Both the position numbers and the translations under genes were made by a program. Source: JAGQPD01 sp020426865 (GTDB taxonomy: Bacteria > Planctomycetota > Planctomycetia > Pirellulales > Pirellulaceae). Taken from it: a stretch of DNA of 64,000 nt. Below, in pieces: positions 17,147 through 26,346 of the stretch. The stretch spans positions 491,300 through 555,299 of the forward strand of contig JAWKTN010000007.1 in NCBI GenBank assembly GCA_041399065.1. The letters run 5' to 3'. The notes beneath the pieces are model-generated. The model saw only the letters and a list, made by a program, of their open reading frames with translations, did no database searches and was not told where the DNA came from. Position 1 is the first letter of the stretch. Each line of letters begins with the position of its first letter.

Positions 17147-18229
17147 ATGTTGCATGTGGTGATCATGGCTGGCGGTTCGGGGACGAGGTTCTGGCCGGCT
17201 AGTCGCTCGAATCGTCCCAAGCAGTTGTTGGATCTGGCGGGTGACGAGACCATGGTCCAGTCGACGGTATCGCGTTTGGGGAGTATGGTACCGCCCGAGC
17301 GTGTATTGATCGTAACCAACGAGAAGCTCGTCGCACCGATCCGCGAGCAACTGCCGCAGTTACCGCCTTCGTCAGTGCTGGGAGAGCCGTGCAAACGTGA
17401 TACGGCGCCATGTATTGGTCTGGCGGCGATGTGGATGATGCGTCATGACGACGACGCGACGATGGCGGTCATGCCGTCGGACCACGTCATTCGCACGGAC
17501 GGTCAATTTCAAGCGGCGATCGGGCAGGCAGCAAGAGAAGTTGACCGGCACCCTGACCGCATTGTCACGTTTGGAATATCGCCGACGTATCCTGCCGAGA
17601 GTTTTGGTTACATCGAGCGTGGTGATTCCATACCGGGCGACGCCGGTGACGCACCGATTTATTGCGTCGAGCGATTTCGTGAAAAGCCGCGAGCGGAGGT
17701 TGCGCGCGAGTATCTGCAATCAGGCCGATTTTATTGGAATTCCGGGATTTTCGTGTGGAAGGCGCGGAAGATCCTGCAAGAGTTGTCGGCACGGGAACCC
17801 GTGATGTACGAGCATCTGCAGGCGATTTGTAATGCCATTGACACGGACCGGTTTGAAGAGGTGTTTCGCGACGAATTCTCAGCGATTCAGGGGCGTTCAA
17901 TTGACTATGCCGTGATGGAGCATGCCACAGATGTGGCGGTTATCGAAGCTCCCTTTGCATGGGATGACGTTGGCAGCTGGCAGGCCCTGTCTCGGTTGCG
18001 TGAGCAGGACGAACAGGAAAACACCATTGACGCTCGGCACTTGGGGGTCGACACCGAAGGCTCCATCATTCGTGGGCCCGATAATCATCTGATCGTGACG
18101 CTGGGGTTGAAGGATTGCATTGTCGTACATACACCAGATGCGACGCTGGTTGCGGACAAGCATCAAGAAGAGCGGATCCGCGAGATCGTGAAGTTGTTGG
18201 AGGAGCGTAAATGGCACGAATACATGTAG
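17147..18229 (+). CDS. manC: Mannose-1-phosphate guanylyltransferase
   Basis: Makes GDP-mannose from GTP and mannose 1-phosphate. The 360-aa sequence has the family signature MAGGSGTRFWPASRSNRPKQ at about residues 7-27, GEPCKRDTAPCIGLAA, MPSDHVI, and further on FREKP, FYWNSGIFVW, SIDYAVME and WDDVGSW. It lacks the C-terminal isomerase domain of bifunctional ManC proteins, which is common in planctomycetes. A GAGGGAG ribosome site lies upstream. The next gene starts inside its 3' end, overlapping by 19 bases. Confidence 0.93.
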   Translation: MLHVVIMAGGSGTRFWPASRSNRPKQLLDLAGDETMVQSTVSRLGSMVPPERVLIVTNEKLVAPIREQLPQLPPSSVLGEPCKRDTAPCIGLAAMWMMRHDDDATMAVMPSDHVIRTDGQFQAAIGQAAREVDRHPDRIVTFGISPTYPAESFGYIERGDSIPGDAGDAPIYCVERFREKPRAEVAREYLQSGRFYWNSGIFVWKARKILQELSAREPVMYEHLQAICNAIDTDRFEEVFRDEFSAIQGRSIDYAVMEHATDVAVIEAPFAWDDVGSWQALSRLREQDEQENTIDARHLGVDTEGSIIRGPDNHLIVTLGLKDCIVVHTPDATLVADKHQEERIREIVKLLEERKWHEYM

Positions 18230-19302
18230 TTTCCCTGTCGGCCGTCTGTTTGTTACCGTTTGTCGGCATCGAGGTACGACACAGCTTGGCGCAGTCGTCC
18301 GGTCCTGTTATCCCGGCGAGCGCGACGCAGGTGATCGATCGGACAGTCGGTGAGACATCCGAGGAAGGGACCGAAGACAGTGTCGATTCGCGAGGTTGGC
18401 CGACCATGGGGGGATCGCAGTTCTGGTCTGATCGATTGCATTTTCATGGCTGGCGGATTCAGCACAACACGTTTACTGGCCACCATCGGTTGCTCGACAA
18501 AAGCGACCGGCGGCATGCGGCTGGTAGCTATGAGACTTGTGTCGAAAAGCTGGAACAGGTCAAACAGCAGCGGCAGTTGCCACCGATGAAAGGACGCGCC
18601 GTGATCTTGTTGCACGGTTTGGGCGATTCATGGCGCGCCATGAAAGGTCTGGAACAGTACATCAACAAGCGTGGTGGGTTCGAAGCGTTCAATGTCAGTT
18701 ACGCCAGCACGCGACGGCGGATGAGCGACCATGCGGCGACATTGGCTGAGGTCGTGGCGAACTTGGATGGCATCACCGAGATCAACTTTGTTGGTCATAG
18801 CATGGGCAATATCGTGTTACGCAATTATCTGGGTGATCTGGAGCGTGCCAATGCACAGCCGCCGATTCCGATCGGTAGGATCGTGATGATCGGACCTCCC
18901 AATCAGGGGGCCGATCTCGCTCGGAGACTGGGGCGCGATACGCGCCTTTACGGTTTGATTGCCGGTGACAGTGGCGAAGAACTGGGAACGCAGTGGGAAC
19001 AACTAGCTGCGCAGCTGGCGATCCCGAAGACACCGTTTGGTATCATCGCTGGTGGAGTTGGTGGTGGTACGATGCAGGGGAACCCGGTGATCGACGGCAC
19101 GGACGACTTGATTGTGAGTGTCGAGGAGACGAAGTTGCCTGGGGCGGCGGACTTTATGGTGTTGCCGGTGTTTCATTCTCAGTTGCCGAAGGACGAGCGA
19201 GTCCATGGGTTTACGTATCAGTTTTTGAAGACCGGGTATTTCGTCGACCTCGAACATGCTCAGCCGTTGTCGGTAGACGAATCAACGGCACTGCCACGAT
19301 GA
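18211..19302 (+). CDS. Exported alpha/beta-hydrolase, lipase-like
   Basis: This 363-aa protein has a signal peptide (about residues 1-27, ending near SLAQ). From about residue 125 an alpha/beta-hydrolase fold is visible: VILLHGLGDSWRAMKGLEQYI, then the nucleophile elbow INFVGHSMGNIVLRNYL with Ser in GHSMG. The His of the triad is probably near VFHSQL. The hydrolase resembles bacterial triacylglycerol-lipase or acyltransferase relatives. The start overlaps the manC end, which suggests co-transcription without a clear metabolic link. Confidence 0.8.
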   Translation: MARIHVVSLSAVCLLPFVGIEVRHSLAQSSGPVIPASATQVIDRTVGETSEEGTEDSVDSRGWPTMGGSQFWSDRLHFHGWRIQHNTFTGHHRLLDKSDRRHAAGSYETCVEKLEQVKQQRQLPPMKGRAVILLHGLGDSWRAMKGLEQYINKRGGFEAFNVSYASTRRRMSDHAATLAEVVANLDGITEINFVGHSMGNIVLRNYLGDLERANAQPPIPIGRIVMIGPPNQGADLARRLGRDTRLYGLIAGDSGEELGTQWEQLAAQLAIPKTPFGIIAGGVGGGTMQGNPVIDGTDDLIVSVEETKLPGAADFMVLPVFHSQLPKDERVHGFTYQFLKTGYFVDLEHAQPLSVDESTALPR

Positions 19303-19309
19303 GACGTCA

Positions 19310-19792
19310 ATGACGGAAGAAGATCAGCTACATCATGAACCCGATCGGCCGGCTGTCGGCCGCATTGTGGCAGTGGATTACGGGACGGTGCGGATTGGCA
19401 TTGCCATCAGCGATGTCGGGCGGCGTTGGGCCAGTCCCCATGAGAATTACACTCGTCGCGGGAAAGACCAGGACGTTCGGTATTTTCGCAAGCTGGTGTC
19501 GGACGAGCAGGTAACACTATTTGTCGTAGGATTGCCGGTATTCAACAGTGGCGACGAGAGCCCCAAATCGCGGGAAGCGCGCGAGTTCGGCGCTTGGCTC
19601 GGCGAAATTACCGGGGTGCCGGTCGAGTACTACGACGAACGGTACACAAGTGCCCAGGCCGAGGAGATGTTGCTGGCGGCGGATTTGACAAAAAAACGTC
19701 GCAAAAAGCGGCTCGATATGGTTGCCGCTCAGATCATTCTTGCCAGCTATCTGGAACGCGGCACCGGCGAATCCCATCGCTGGTCGATCTAA
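19310..19792 (+). CDS. ruvX: Putative Holliday junction resolvase / pre-16S rRNA nuclease RuvX (YqgF)
   Basis: This 160-aa RNase H-fold nuclease acts in rRNA 5' end maturation and is classically annotated as a Holliday junction resolvase. Seen: VAVDYGTVRIGIAISD (catalytic Asp in DYG, about residues 22-25), VVGLPVFNSGDESPKS, YYDERYTSAQAEE (conserved Glu/Tyr-Thr), and DMVAAQIILASYL. Both the length and the motifs match the family. The stop codon lies at the very edge of a dispersed 25-bp repeat. Confidence 0.92.
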   Translation: MTEEDQLHHEPDRPAVGRIVAVDYGTVRIGIAISDVGRRWASPHENYTRRGKDQDVRYFRKLVSDEQVTLFVVGLPVFNSGDESPKSREAREFGAWLGEITGVPVEYYDERYTSAQAEEMLLAADLTKKRRKKRLDMVAAQIILASYLERGTGESHRWSI

Positions 19793-19815
19793 AGTCCCCC
19801 GGCTGTCCCCAGCCG
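19791..19815 (+). repeat. 25-bp dispersed repeat, copy 1
   Basis: A 25-base sequence beginning AAAGT and containing CGGCTGTCCCCAGCCG; 23 of 25 bases match the copy at 44002-44026. The core CGGCTG and CAGCCG are inverted, so a small hairpin can form. It starts two bases before the end of ruvX and continues into the 148-base intergenic gap. Confidence 0.7.
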
Positions 19816-19940
19816 AAGTATCCAATATCCGCTGCGACCCATTCCCACACAACCCTCGTTTCTCGCGATGTTTGGGCTCGCACAACGCCATAGAGAAGCA
19901 GAGGGCCGCCAGGGCCGGCCGACCGACGAGGCGGCTTGCG

Positions 19941-21116
19941 TCATCGGCTGGCTTGCCAGCGATCGAGCAAGCGTTTCACGGTGGCGGCAGAGAGGGCGTA
20001 GGTTTCGATGCGTCCGGCACGGGCGATATTGAGGCCCACGATCTTGCCGTCGATATCGACGATCGGGCCACCGCATTGATTAGGCGAAATCACCGAATCG
20101 TGTTGGATGACATCAGGGAATCCTGAGCGACGCACGCTCAAGTCGCCGCTCATTTCTGCCGGAATTGCCTGCTCGGGCATAAATATGTCACTTTGGCGGC
20201 CGAGAACCGCAGTGACCTCGACCGCTTCTGCGCCACGTTCGATCGACAAGGTGACGACATCCCCGGGTTGCATGCGGCGAATCGTCCGAATCAATTCGCC
20301 ACTGGTGCCGATGGTGCGGTCGTTGACCCTTTTCACGATATCGTCGGGTTTCAAGCCGGCTTTGTCGGCACTGCTATTCTGAAGTACTTCGGAGACTTGC
20401 GCTAAGTCGACGTTTTGCTGCAAGGTGACTCCTAAGGCGGCGCGTTCCGGGTGGATGGTGCGTGCCGTCGTGCCGACGATCCCCACCACGATCGGTTCTC
20501 GCATTTGCGATCCTGCCGAGGCCAGGAGGCTGCCGATGGAAGGGGGCTTATCGGTCGAGAATTCGGCCGGTTTCAATTTCGTCAGCTCGGTCTTGAGGAT
20601 CGCGAGGTCGACGTCGGCATCGACGAATTCAATTGTCGCGTCCGATCCCGACTGTCCGCCCATGCGAACCTGTAGGCGTTTCGCATCGCGCACTTCACTG
20701 TGCTTGGTCACCACATACCCGGTCGGTTCAATCCCGACGCCAAAGGCAACTTGCTTACCGTCGGCGATCACCCGCACGGTCGATTCCGCCGCTATCGCTA
20801 CGACGTCGCGAAAGGCACTTTTGACCAGCTCGTGGTTCTTGCCGATGCGTGTGGCCAAGTAACTAGGGTCGGTTAACTCGAAGGCATCAAAAAAATTGCG
20901 ACTCCTCCGGCCCGGATTGCGGCGATCCTGAGCGTTCGCGTCTGACGCCAGAAGGCCGACCAAACAAGAAATGACAAACGCTACGACGACGGAGCGATCG
21001 ATATCCTTCCGCACAAGAAAACTGTTTACAGATGTGCGACCTGCAGCTGTGCGACCTGCAGATGTGCGACCTACAGATGTGCGACCTACAGATGTGCGGC
21101 AAAGTTTTCTTGTCAC
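19941..21116 (-). CDS. Exported trypsin/PDZ protein, catalytic His and Ser lost
   Basis: The 391-aa protein has a repetitive N-terminal segment (residues about 7-30; GRTSV-type pentapeptides encoded by a 15-bp repeat), a signal peptide (about 40-62) and a trypsin-like domain. Where Deg-type proteases have TNNHV this protein has TKHSEV, so the catalytic His is not in place. The Asp is kept (DVDLAIL), and the GNSGGP motif reads NQCGGP, with Cys for the catalytic Ser. A PDZ domain sits inside the sequence (about 228-315). It is probably a pseudoprotease or binding protein. The GTG start at 21116 includes the repeats; a GTG before RKDIDRS would give a clean signal peptide instead. Confidence 0.75.
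   Translation of the reverse strand: MTRKLCRTSVGRTSVGRTSAGRTAAGRTSVNSFLVRKDIDRSVVVAFVISCLVGLLASDANAQDRRNPGRRSRNFFDAFELTDPSYLATRIGKNHELVKSAFRDVVAIAAESTVRVIADGKQVAFGVGIEPTGYVVTKHSEVRDAKRLQVRMGGQSGSDATIEFVDADVDLAILKTELTKLKPAEFSTDKPPSIGSLLASAGSQMREPIVVGIVGTTARTIHPERAALGVTLQQNVDLAQVSEVLQNSSADKAGLKPDDIVKRVNDRTIGTSGELIRTIRRMQPGDVVTLSIERGAEAVEVTAVLGRQSDIFMPEQAIPAEMSGDLSVRRSGFPDVIQHDSVISPNQCGGPIVDIDGKIVGLNIARAGRIETYALSAATVKRLLDRWQASR
21014..21112. repeat. 15-bp tandem repeat flanked by inverted 10-mers
   Basis: Units of GATGTGCGACCTACA and close variants repeat 4.7 times (21031-21100). The array is flanked by CAAGAAAACT at 21014-21023 and its perfect complement AGTTTTCTTG at 21103-21112. The repeat encodes GRTSV-like pentapeptides in the gene on the minus strand. 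Two units carry a G where the others carry an A (CTGCA against CTACA). Confidence 0.9.
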
Positions 21117-21161
21117 CGGTCAGCTCCCGACATTTGATGCTTGCGATTCAATCTGATACGG

Positions 21162-22271
21162 TTAGTCTTCACGTTGTCCAATTCGCACCGTCAAACGTAC
21201 GATGCTTTCGCCGCGTTGCACGACGACCGGCACTTCGGTCAATGGTTGCTTCTGTCGGACCAAATTGCTTAGCTGCCGAAACGTCTTGATCGGCTCGCCG
21301 TCGAAGTGCGTGACTACGTCATCCGGCAAAATTCCCGCTCGGGCAGCGGGCGAGCCTGGCAAGACGGAAGCAATTCGCGGTTCCTCCGTTTGCTGCTGTC
21401 CCTTCACGCCAATGTACGGCGTCTGTCCGGGAAGGACCCCCCAAGTCTTACCCGCCAATAAACTGTCCCAGTCGCGGTGGAAGGCATCAATCGGCGTATG
21501 GATGTTGTTGTGCAGGCTGTTACCAATCCGACTGTGGATGCCAATCAACTCGCCCCGCAGATTGATAAGCGGACCACCCGAATCGCCCCCGATCAACTGG
21601 CAATCGGTTCGAATGTAGTCGGTCCCGATGTCCCGAATTCGGCCCAAGCGAATGACTGCCGTGGGATGTGCTCCGAGTCCACCGGCATGCCCAGCGGCCA
21701 AGCACCATTGGCCATCGGCGAGTTGCTTTGATTTTGATAAAGGCAAATAGGGTAAGTCATGCACGTCGTCTAACTGGATCATCCCCGCGTCGGCGTCGAA
21801 GTCCAATCCCAGCGTCGTTCCGCGGTACCGCCGTCCGTCGCTTAACACGACCGTCGCCCGACGACGCGCGCTACTGGCCACGTGTGCTGCGGTCAGCACC
21901 AATCCGTCGGGACCGGTAATCACACCGCTGCCGTGGTTGGGACCGACTTGGACATGAACGACACATTTCAGTAGCATGTCCGTTGCCGCTTGAATCTGCT
22001 TTTGCATCAATCGCAGCTCATCAAGGCCATCGGGTGGACCGCCGTTGAGGACTCGGTCCAGCTGAATGGGGGCCCCTAACGGCCCAACCGTTGGAGCCGC
22101 AACGGATACGGAACTCGTCGCTTCGCGCTCCGTACTCTGATTTTCCGGAGCCGGGGTTTCCGCCAACGCCATGTGGCAAGGTCCGAGAACACCAACCAGA
22201 ATGGTGAAATAGACTACGTACAACACGCCGCGATCCGGCCGCAAACCGTGAGAACGTTGTACCTTTCGCAT
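21162..22271 (-). CDS. Exported Deg/HtrA-like serine protease with PDZ domain
   Basis: This 369-aa protein has a signal peptide and a trypsin-like domain with the full triad visible: His in TAAHV, Asp in DFDADAGMIQL and Ser in GGDSGGPL. A C-terminal PDZ domain (PYIGVKGQQQT through LTEVPVVVQRG) binds peptide ends. It is periplasmic or surface-exposed quality-control protease material. It sits directly next to the catalytically altered relative at 19941-21116 on the same strand, 45 bases away, so the two probably form one operon: the active enzyme first, the altered one second. Confidence 0.85.
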   Translation of the reverse strand: MRKVQRSHGLRPDRGVLYVVYFTILVGVLGPCHMALAETPAPENQSTEREATSSVSVAAPTVGPLGAPIQLDRVLNGGPPDGLDELRLMQKQIQAATDMLLKCVVHVQVGPNHGSGVITGPDGLVLTAAHVASSARRRATVVLSDGRRYRGTTLGLDFDADAGMIQLDDVHDLPYLPLSKSKQLADGQWCLAAGHAGGLGAHPTAVIRLGRIRDIGTDYIRTDCQLIGGDSGGPLINLRGELIGIHSRIGNSLHNNIHTPIDAFHRDWDSLLAGKTWGVLPGQTPYIGVKGQQQTEEPRIASVLPGSPAARAGILPDDVVTHFDGEPIKTFRQLSNLVRQKQPLTEVPVVVQRGESIVRLTVRIGQRED

Positions 22272-22479
22272 GCAATTTCCTTTACTCTTTCCATCAGTCC
22301 GCTGGCGAAACGATAGCTATACTGAAACAATTATCTCCGCCCGGGGCAAGAAGGGGAAATGTCTGGCCCTGTTTTCGGTGATTTTTTTTGAAAAAAATGC
22401 CGCGAATGAAATGATTACAAAGTCATTGACCGTTGGTTCGTGGCGGAATATGGGAGTGGCGAATTGTGGGGCATATGGC

Positions 22480-23394
22480 ATGGTCAAGTTAATCTTCGGA
22501 TGCGGCTATCTGGGTAAGCGAGTCGGCTTGCGCTGGATCGACGCTGGACATGAAGTCCACACGGTCACACGTCGGCAAGAGAAAGCGACCGAGTTGACAC
22601 GGCATGGTTTCATCGCGCACGTGGCGGACATTCGCCGCCCCGAATCGCTGGTTGGACTGCCGACGGCCGATACCGTGCTCTTCGCCGTCGGGTATGATCG
22701 CACCAGCGGCGAATCGATGTATTCGGTTTATGTCGAGGGTCTGGCGAACGTATTAAACACCGTCGACAGTCCGAAGTCCCGCTGGATCTATGTCAGCTCG
22801 ACCGGTGTGTTTGGCGAGTCCCATGCCGATTGGATCGACGAGACGACCATTCCTCACCCGCAGCGTGAGGGGGGCCGCGTCTGCCTAATGGCCGAACAGA
22901 CACTGCAGAAATCGAGATTTGCGGATCGAGCGGTTGTATTGAGAATGGCCGGATTGTATGGGCCAGGTCGTATTCCCCGGCGACGGGAAATGGAAACCGG
23001 GCAATCGATCGCCACCAATCCTGGAAGCTATTTGAACCTCATCCATATCGACGATGCTGCCGCAGTTGTGGTGGGCGTGGATGACTGCCCGGGCCCGCCG
23101 TCGTTGCTGCTGGTTTCCGATGGCCATCCGGTGCAGCGTCGTGACTACTACGACTACATCGCGCGATTGTGGGGCCTTCCCGCGCCGCTGCTGGTGGCCC
23201 CGCCCGTTGTCGAAAGCGAGGGGAGAGGCATTCACGAGGATGTTCCGCGACGTGCGCGCGGTAACAAACGGATTCGCAACCAACTGCTTCGTGATACCCT
23301 CCCCGGTGTCCTGCGGTTTCCCACGTATCGTGACGGGCTACAGAGTATCGTCGCCACCGAAGCGAAAAAAGAGAAGGAAGCGAATGAGGGTTAG
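22480..23394 (+). CDS. NAD-dependent epimerase/dehydratase-family protein
   Basis: About 304 aa from the ATG at 22480; an in-frame ATG at 22450 and further upstream codons exist, but this one places the Rossmann strand at the N-terminus. Seen: IFGCGYLGKRVGLRW (dinucleotide-binding Gly motif), VLFAVGYDRT, YVSSTGVFGES (active-site Ser) and IDDAAAVVVG. The YxxxK motif of classical SDR enzymes is not clearly present, so the enzyme resembles the YeeZ-like or WcaG-type group of extended SDRs. The substrate is not known. Confidence 0.8.
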   Translation: MVKLIFGCGYLGKRVGLRWIDAGHEVHTVTRRQEKATELTRHGFIAHVADIRRPESLVGLPTADTVLFAVGYDRTSGESMYSVYVEGLANVLNTVDSPKSRWIYVSSTGVFGESHADWIDETTIPHPQREGGRVCLMAEQTLQKSRFADRAVVLRMAGLYGPGRIPRRREMETGQSIATNPGSYLNLIHIDDAAAVVVGVDDCPGPPSLLLVSDGHPVQRRDYYDYIARLWGLPAPLLVAPPVVESEGRGIHEDVPRRARGNKRIRNQLLRDTLPGVLRFPTYRDGLQSIVATEAKKEKEANEG

Positions 23395-23540
23395 CGGCAG
23401 CTGCCAGTACCACGGGAAGGGCTTCGCGCGTCTTCGGCCAGTCCCTGCGTCGGTTGAACGAATGCCGTTGTGACTTTAGAATCGCTAAATGGGCGAAAGC
23501 GTTTTCGTTCACGTCGAGTCGAGTGCATCAGGGGGACGGC

Positions 23541-24323
23541 ATGTTGTCGCGAAAACCGGTTTTTCCGGGAGTCATTGAGTTGAATTTCCAGCTTGGACGT
23601 GTGCTGGGCTGCAATATCTATTTGATATTTTCCGGCAGCGAATGGTTGCTGATCGATATCGGCTATGACGATACCGTGGACGAGTTTGTGGAGCTGATTC
23701 GGCAGCTCGATTTTCCCTTGTCAAAATGCAAGACTCTCATTGCCACGCATGCCGACGTCGATCACATCCAAGGTTTGGCGCGGGCCAAGAAGCTACTCAA
23801 GGCATCGGTCACGGCCCATCCAAAAGCCGTAGCGACCTTGGAAAGCGGCGATCCGATCAAGTCGTTTGCCAAAATCGAAGCGCAAGGCATCGATATGCCG
23901 ATGCCGGCCGTTAGCGTGGAACAGCAAGTGAACGACGGCGATGTGATTGCTATAGGTGACATTAATATGGAGGTGTGGTATACGCCCGGGCATACAGATA
24001 GCCAATTGGCATTTCGGATGGGTGAGCTTCTGATAAGTGGCGACAACATCTACCGCGATGGTTGTGTTGGAGCGATCGATGCCCATCATGGTAGCAATCT
24101 GCCAGCGTTCATTGCCTCGCTGGAACGGATTCGCGACAGTGATGTCCGCTGGCTGCTGCCAAGCCACGGTCCGATCTTTCGCAAGGATGATCAGCAGCTG
24201 GATGCTACCATTGCGCGCTTGAAGGGCTACCTGCACATGGCCGACTTTGGCACGTGTGCCGTCGATTGGCCGCTGATGGACCAATGGGAAGACGAAGTCG
24301 CCTGGGGAAAACTGCCTGAATAG
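23541..24323 (+). CDS. Metallo-beta-lactamase-fold hydrolase
   Basis: Starts at the ATG at 23541 behind CAGGGGGA and encodes 260 aa. The metal-binding motif is THADVDHIQG (His70, Asp72, Asp74, His75). The second His of the usual HxHxDH is Asp here, a variant that occurs in several MBL groups. Further ligands are TPGHTD, SGDNI and the C-terminal LPSHGP. Members act on thioesters, phosphodiesters or lactones; none of these can be preferred. The C-terminal 45 residues (MADFGTCAVDWPLMDQWEDE) form an extra acidic tail. Confidence 0.8.
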   Translation: MLSRKPVFPGVIELNFQLGRVLGCNIYLIFSGSEWLLIDIGYDDTVDEFVELIRQLDFPLSKCKTLIATHADVDHIQGLARAKKLLKASVTAHPKAVATLESGDPIKSFAKIEAQGIDMPMPAVSVEQQVNDGDVIAIGDINMEVWYTPGHTDSQLAFRMGELLISGDNIYRDGCVGAIDAHHGSNLPAFIASLERIRDSDVRWLLPSHGPIFRKDDQQLDATIARLKGYLHMADFGTCAVDWPLMDQWEDEVAWGKLPE

Positions 24324-24522
24324 CCGCAAAGTCACCCCAGCTTTCCTGACAGGAACCGAATGGGTGCCAGCATTCGTGATCGTAGCGATTTTGGCGGATA
24401 ATCGCTCAATCCTGGTTGTGATGACGACCGATGCGTAATAGCGGACGTGGCTCTTCCGTCACGTCGAAACACAGCCCTTCCCGCTGGGCTCATTTACGCT
24501 CGTCTTGTTCTGGGGGGAACAC

Positions 24523-24852
24523 ATGATGATTCGTCGTCTTTTTCTTGTCGCAGCCGCATTGACCCTGGGGCTTGCGGCAGCCAGCAGTCCGACTCAGGCT
24601 GCCGAACAGGCCTATGGCCGAACTTGGGGCGGTACCTACGGCACCCAAGACTGGGAACGTTTTTACCACTATCCCTACATCTATTACCCGCAGAATTTCT
24701 GGGGTAATGAATACTATCGCAGTGCCGATAGCCTGTACTATCGCTATCCGCCAGAAATGCGGATTCCGGTCTACAACAAAAAGTGGCACAACTATTACCC
24801 GACCGCTCGCCCGTACCACTTCGGTCACCACTTTGTGTTGGACGTATTCTAG
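24523..24852 (+). CDS. Small Tyr-rich secreted protein
   Basis: 109 aa from the ATG at 24523, behind TGGGGGGAA; the second Met is directly adjacent. A signal peptide (hydrophobic to about residue 21, ending in TQAA) is followed by about 80 residues with 20 Tyr and many Trp, Phe, His and Asn. The repeated YY/YP pattern resembles small planctomycete proteins that databases call calmodulin-binding; that name is from memory and its function is unproved. It is probably surface-associated. Confidence 0.65.
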   Translation: MMIRRLFLVAAALTLGLAAASSPTQAAEQAYGRTWGGTYGTQDWERFYHYPYIYYPQNFWGNEYYRSADSLYYRYPPEMRIPVYNKKWHNYYPTARPYHFGHHFVLDVF

Positions 24853-24880
24853 TCGGCGATCTTCCACAAGCGGGGCGTCG

Positions 24881-26122
24881 TCAAGTACGACGCGGAGCAT
24901 CGGCGAGATTTCGCATGACTTCGCGCAACAGCACGCCCGCCGATTCGATTTGCTCAACGGAAACCCACTCGTCGCGCGTGTGAGCTTGAGCGATTGAACC
25001 GGGACCGAAGACAATCGTGGGAACGCCACCGTCGGCATAGACGGTGGCGTTGGTGTTATACGCCACGCCAATCGCCTTGGCCGTGTGGCCAGCTTGCAGC
25101 CATTGTTGCTGCAACCAAGTTGACCAGGCGCCATTGTGTGCGTCGTTCAATCCCATCCACGGCGAATCGGTCTCGAAGACCTGGAAGTCAATCTTGCCAC
25201 CGATGTGCTGCTCCAGATACTGACGGAAATGTTGTAGCGCCGCGGCCGGTGTTTCGCCCGGCAATACCCGTCGATCGATATCGATCTCGCACGTGTCAGG
25301 GACCGTGTTGACGCTGATCCCACCTCGGACCACGCCGACACTCACCGTCGGATTGCCCAGCAATGCGTGTTGTGCGATTGTGCCTACCTCGGCCTCCGCA
25401 TATTCCTCGACCGCCGATAAAAGGTGCCCCATGGCATAGATGGCGTTTCGACCCAGGTGGGGCGCAGAACTGTGACCGGCCGTTCCCAAGGTTTGCACCG
25501 ACCAACGCAACGTCCCCTTGTGCGCCACCACGATATCCAACATCGTTGGTTCCAACACGATCGCCGCATCCGGCATTTTCGGCAACAATCGTGACCCACC
25601 ACCTTGCCAAAGTTGCCGCAGATGTTCCGCACCACTGAAACCGAACTCTTCGTTTACCGTCATGCCCAAAACGATGTTCGCACTCGGACGTGTCCTCGAT
25701 GTGGCAATCTCAGTCGCCGCCGCCAGTAGAGACGCCATGGCCCCCTTGATATCGCAGGCCCCGCGACCCCAAATGCGACCTTCCTCCAGCCGTCCTGACC
25801 AGGGGGCAATCGTCATTCCCTCGACCGGGACCGTGTCCTGGTGCACATCGAACAATACGGTTGGCAACTGATCGTCGAAACGATTTTCAGGCGCAATTAA
25901 CGCCACGACGTTCTCACGGGCACCGAGCTTCTCCGTGGCGCCGTGGACCCGATGCCGTTCGTGCGGAATGCCCGACCGCAGCATCCAGTGATCCAGATAC
26001 TCGGTCACCGCATGTTCGCCATACTGCGGCCCACCCACGTCGCGACCCATCGGATTGACGCTTGGCAACTGCACAAGTTCCTGCAACGTTCGGACTACGT
26101 CGATCGATCGTGGTTCGGGCAT
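24881..26122 (-). CDS. M20-family peptidase (ArgE/DapE/CPG2-like)
   Basis: A 413-aa enzyme with the metal-site pattern of M20 peptidases: FDVHQDTVP (zinc His/Asp), WGRGACDIKGAMA, VNEEFGFSG (bridging Glu), the dimerization-domain segment AGHSSAPHLGRNAI, and a late PIVFGPG-like segment followed by AQAHTRDEWVSVE (second-site His). It deacylates N-acyl amino acids or cuts short peptides. The family also includes acetylornithine deacetylase and succinyl-diaminopimelate desuccinylase. No biosynthetic neighbours help decide. It diverges from the nuo operon, with 288 bases between. Confidence 0.85.
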   Translation of the reverse strand: MPEPRSIDVVRTLQELVQLPSVNPMGRDVGGPQYGEHAVTEYLDHWMLRSGIPHERHRVHGATEKLGARENVVALIAPENRFDDQLPTVLFDVHQDTVPVEGMTIAPWSGRLEEGRIWGRGACDIKGAMASLLAAATEIATSRTRPSANIVLGMTVNEEFGFSGAEHLRQLWQGGGSRLLPKMPDAAIVLEPTMLDIVVAHKGTLRWSVQTLGTAGHSSAPHLGRNAIYAMGHLLSAVEEYAEAEVGTIAQHALLGNPTVSVGVVRGGISVNTVPDTCEIDIDRRVLPGETPAAALQHFRQYLEQHIGGKIDFQVFETDSPWMGLNDAHNGAWSTWLQQQWLQAGHTAKAIGVAYNTNATVYADGGVPTIVFGPGSIAQAHTRDEWVSVEQIESAGVLLREVMRNLADAPRRT

Positions 26123-26346
26123 GGAACATCATCGCCGCTAGAGCTTGAGAACGACCTTTTCCTTCGTGGGCCGTATTCTACGCCAGATTGCCAAACCTGA
26201 GGACCGGGCCGACCGCAGCAGCGCCGACTCAGCCGATCCGGTGTTGGAAACTAAATCTCCCCGGCTTCCCCTTGGCTTGACCTGGCCTGCTGCCACCGAT
26301 AGGATCCGGGACGTCGCTCCCCGCACACCCGGGTTTTCTCGTGGGG

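Noticed and set aside
21014..21112. CRISPR array
   Set aside because: The 15-bp units are head to tail with no spacers, and no cas genes are in the window; the same holds for the array at 274-564.
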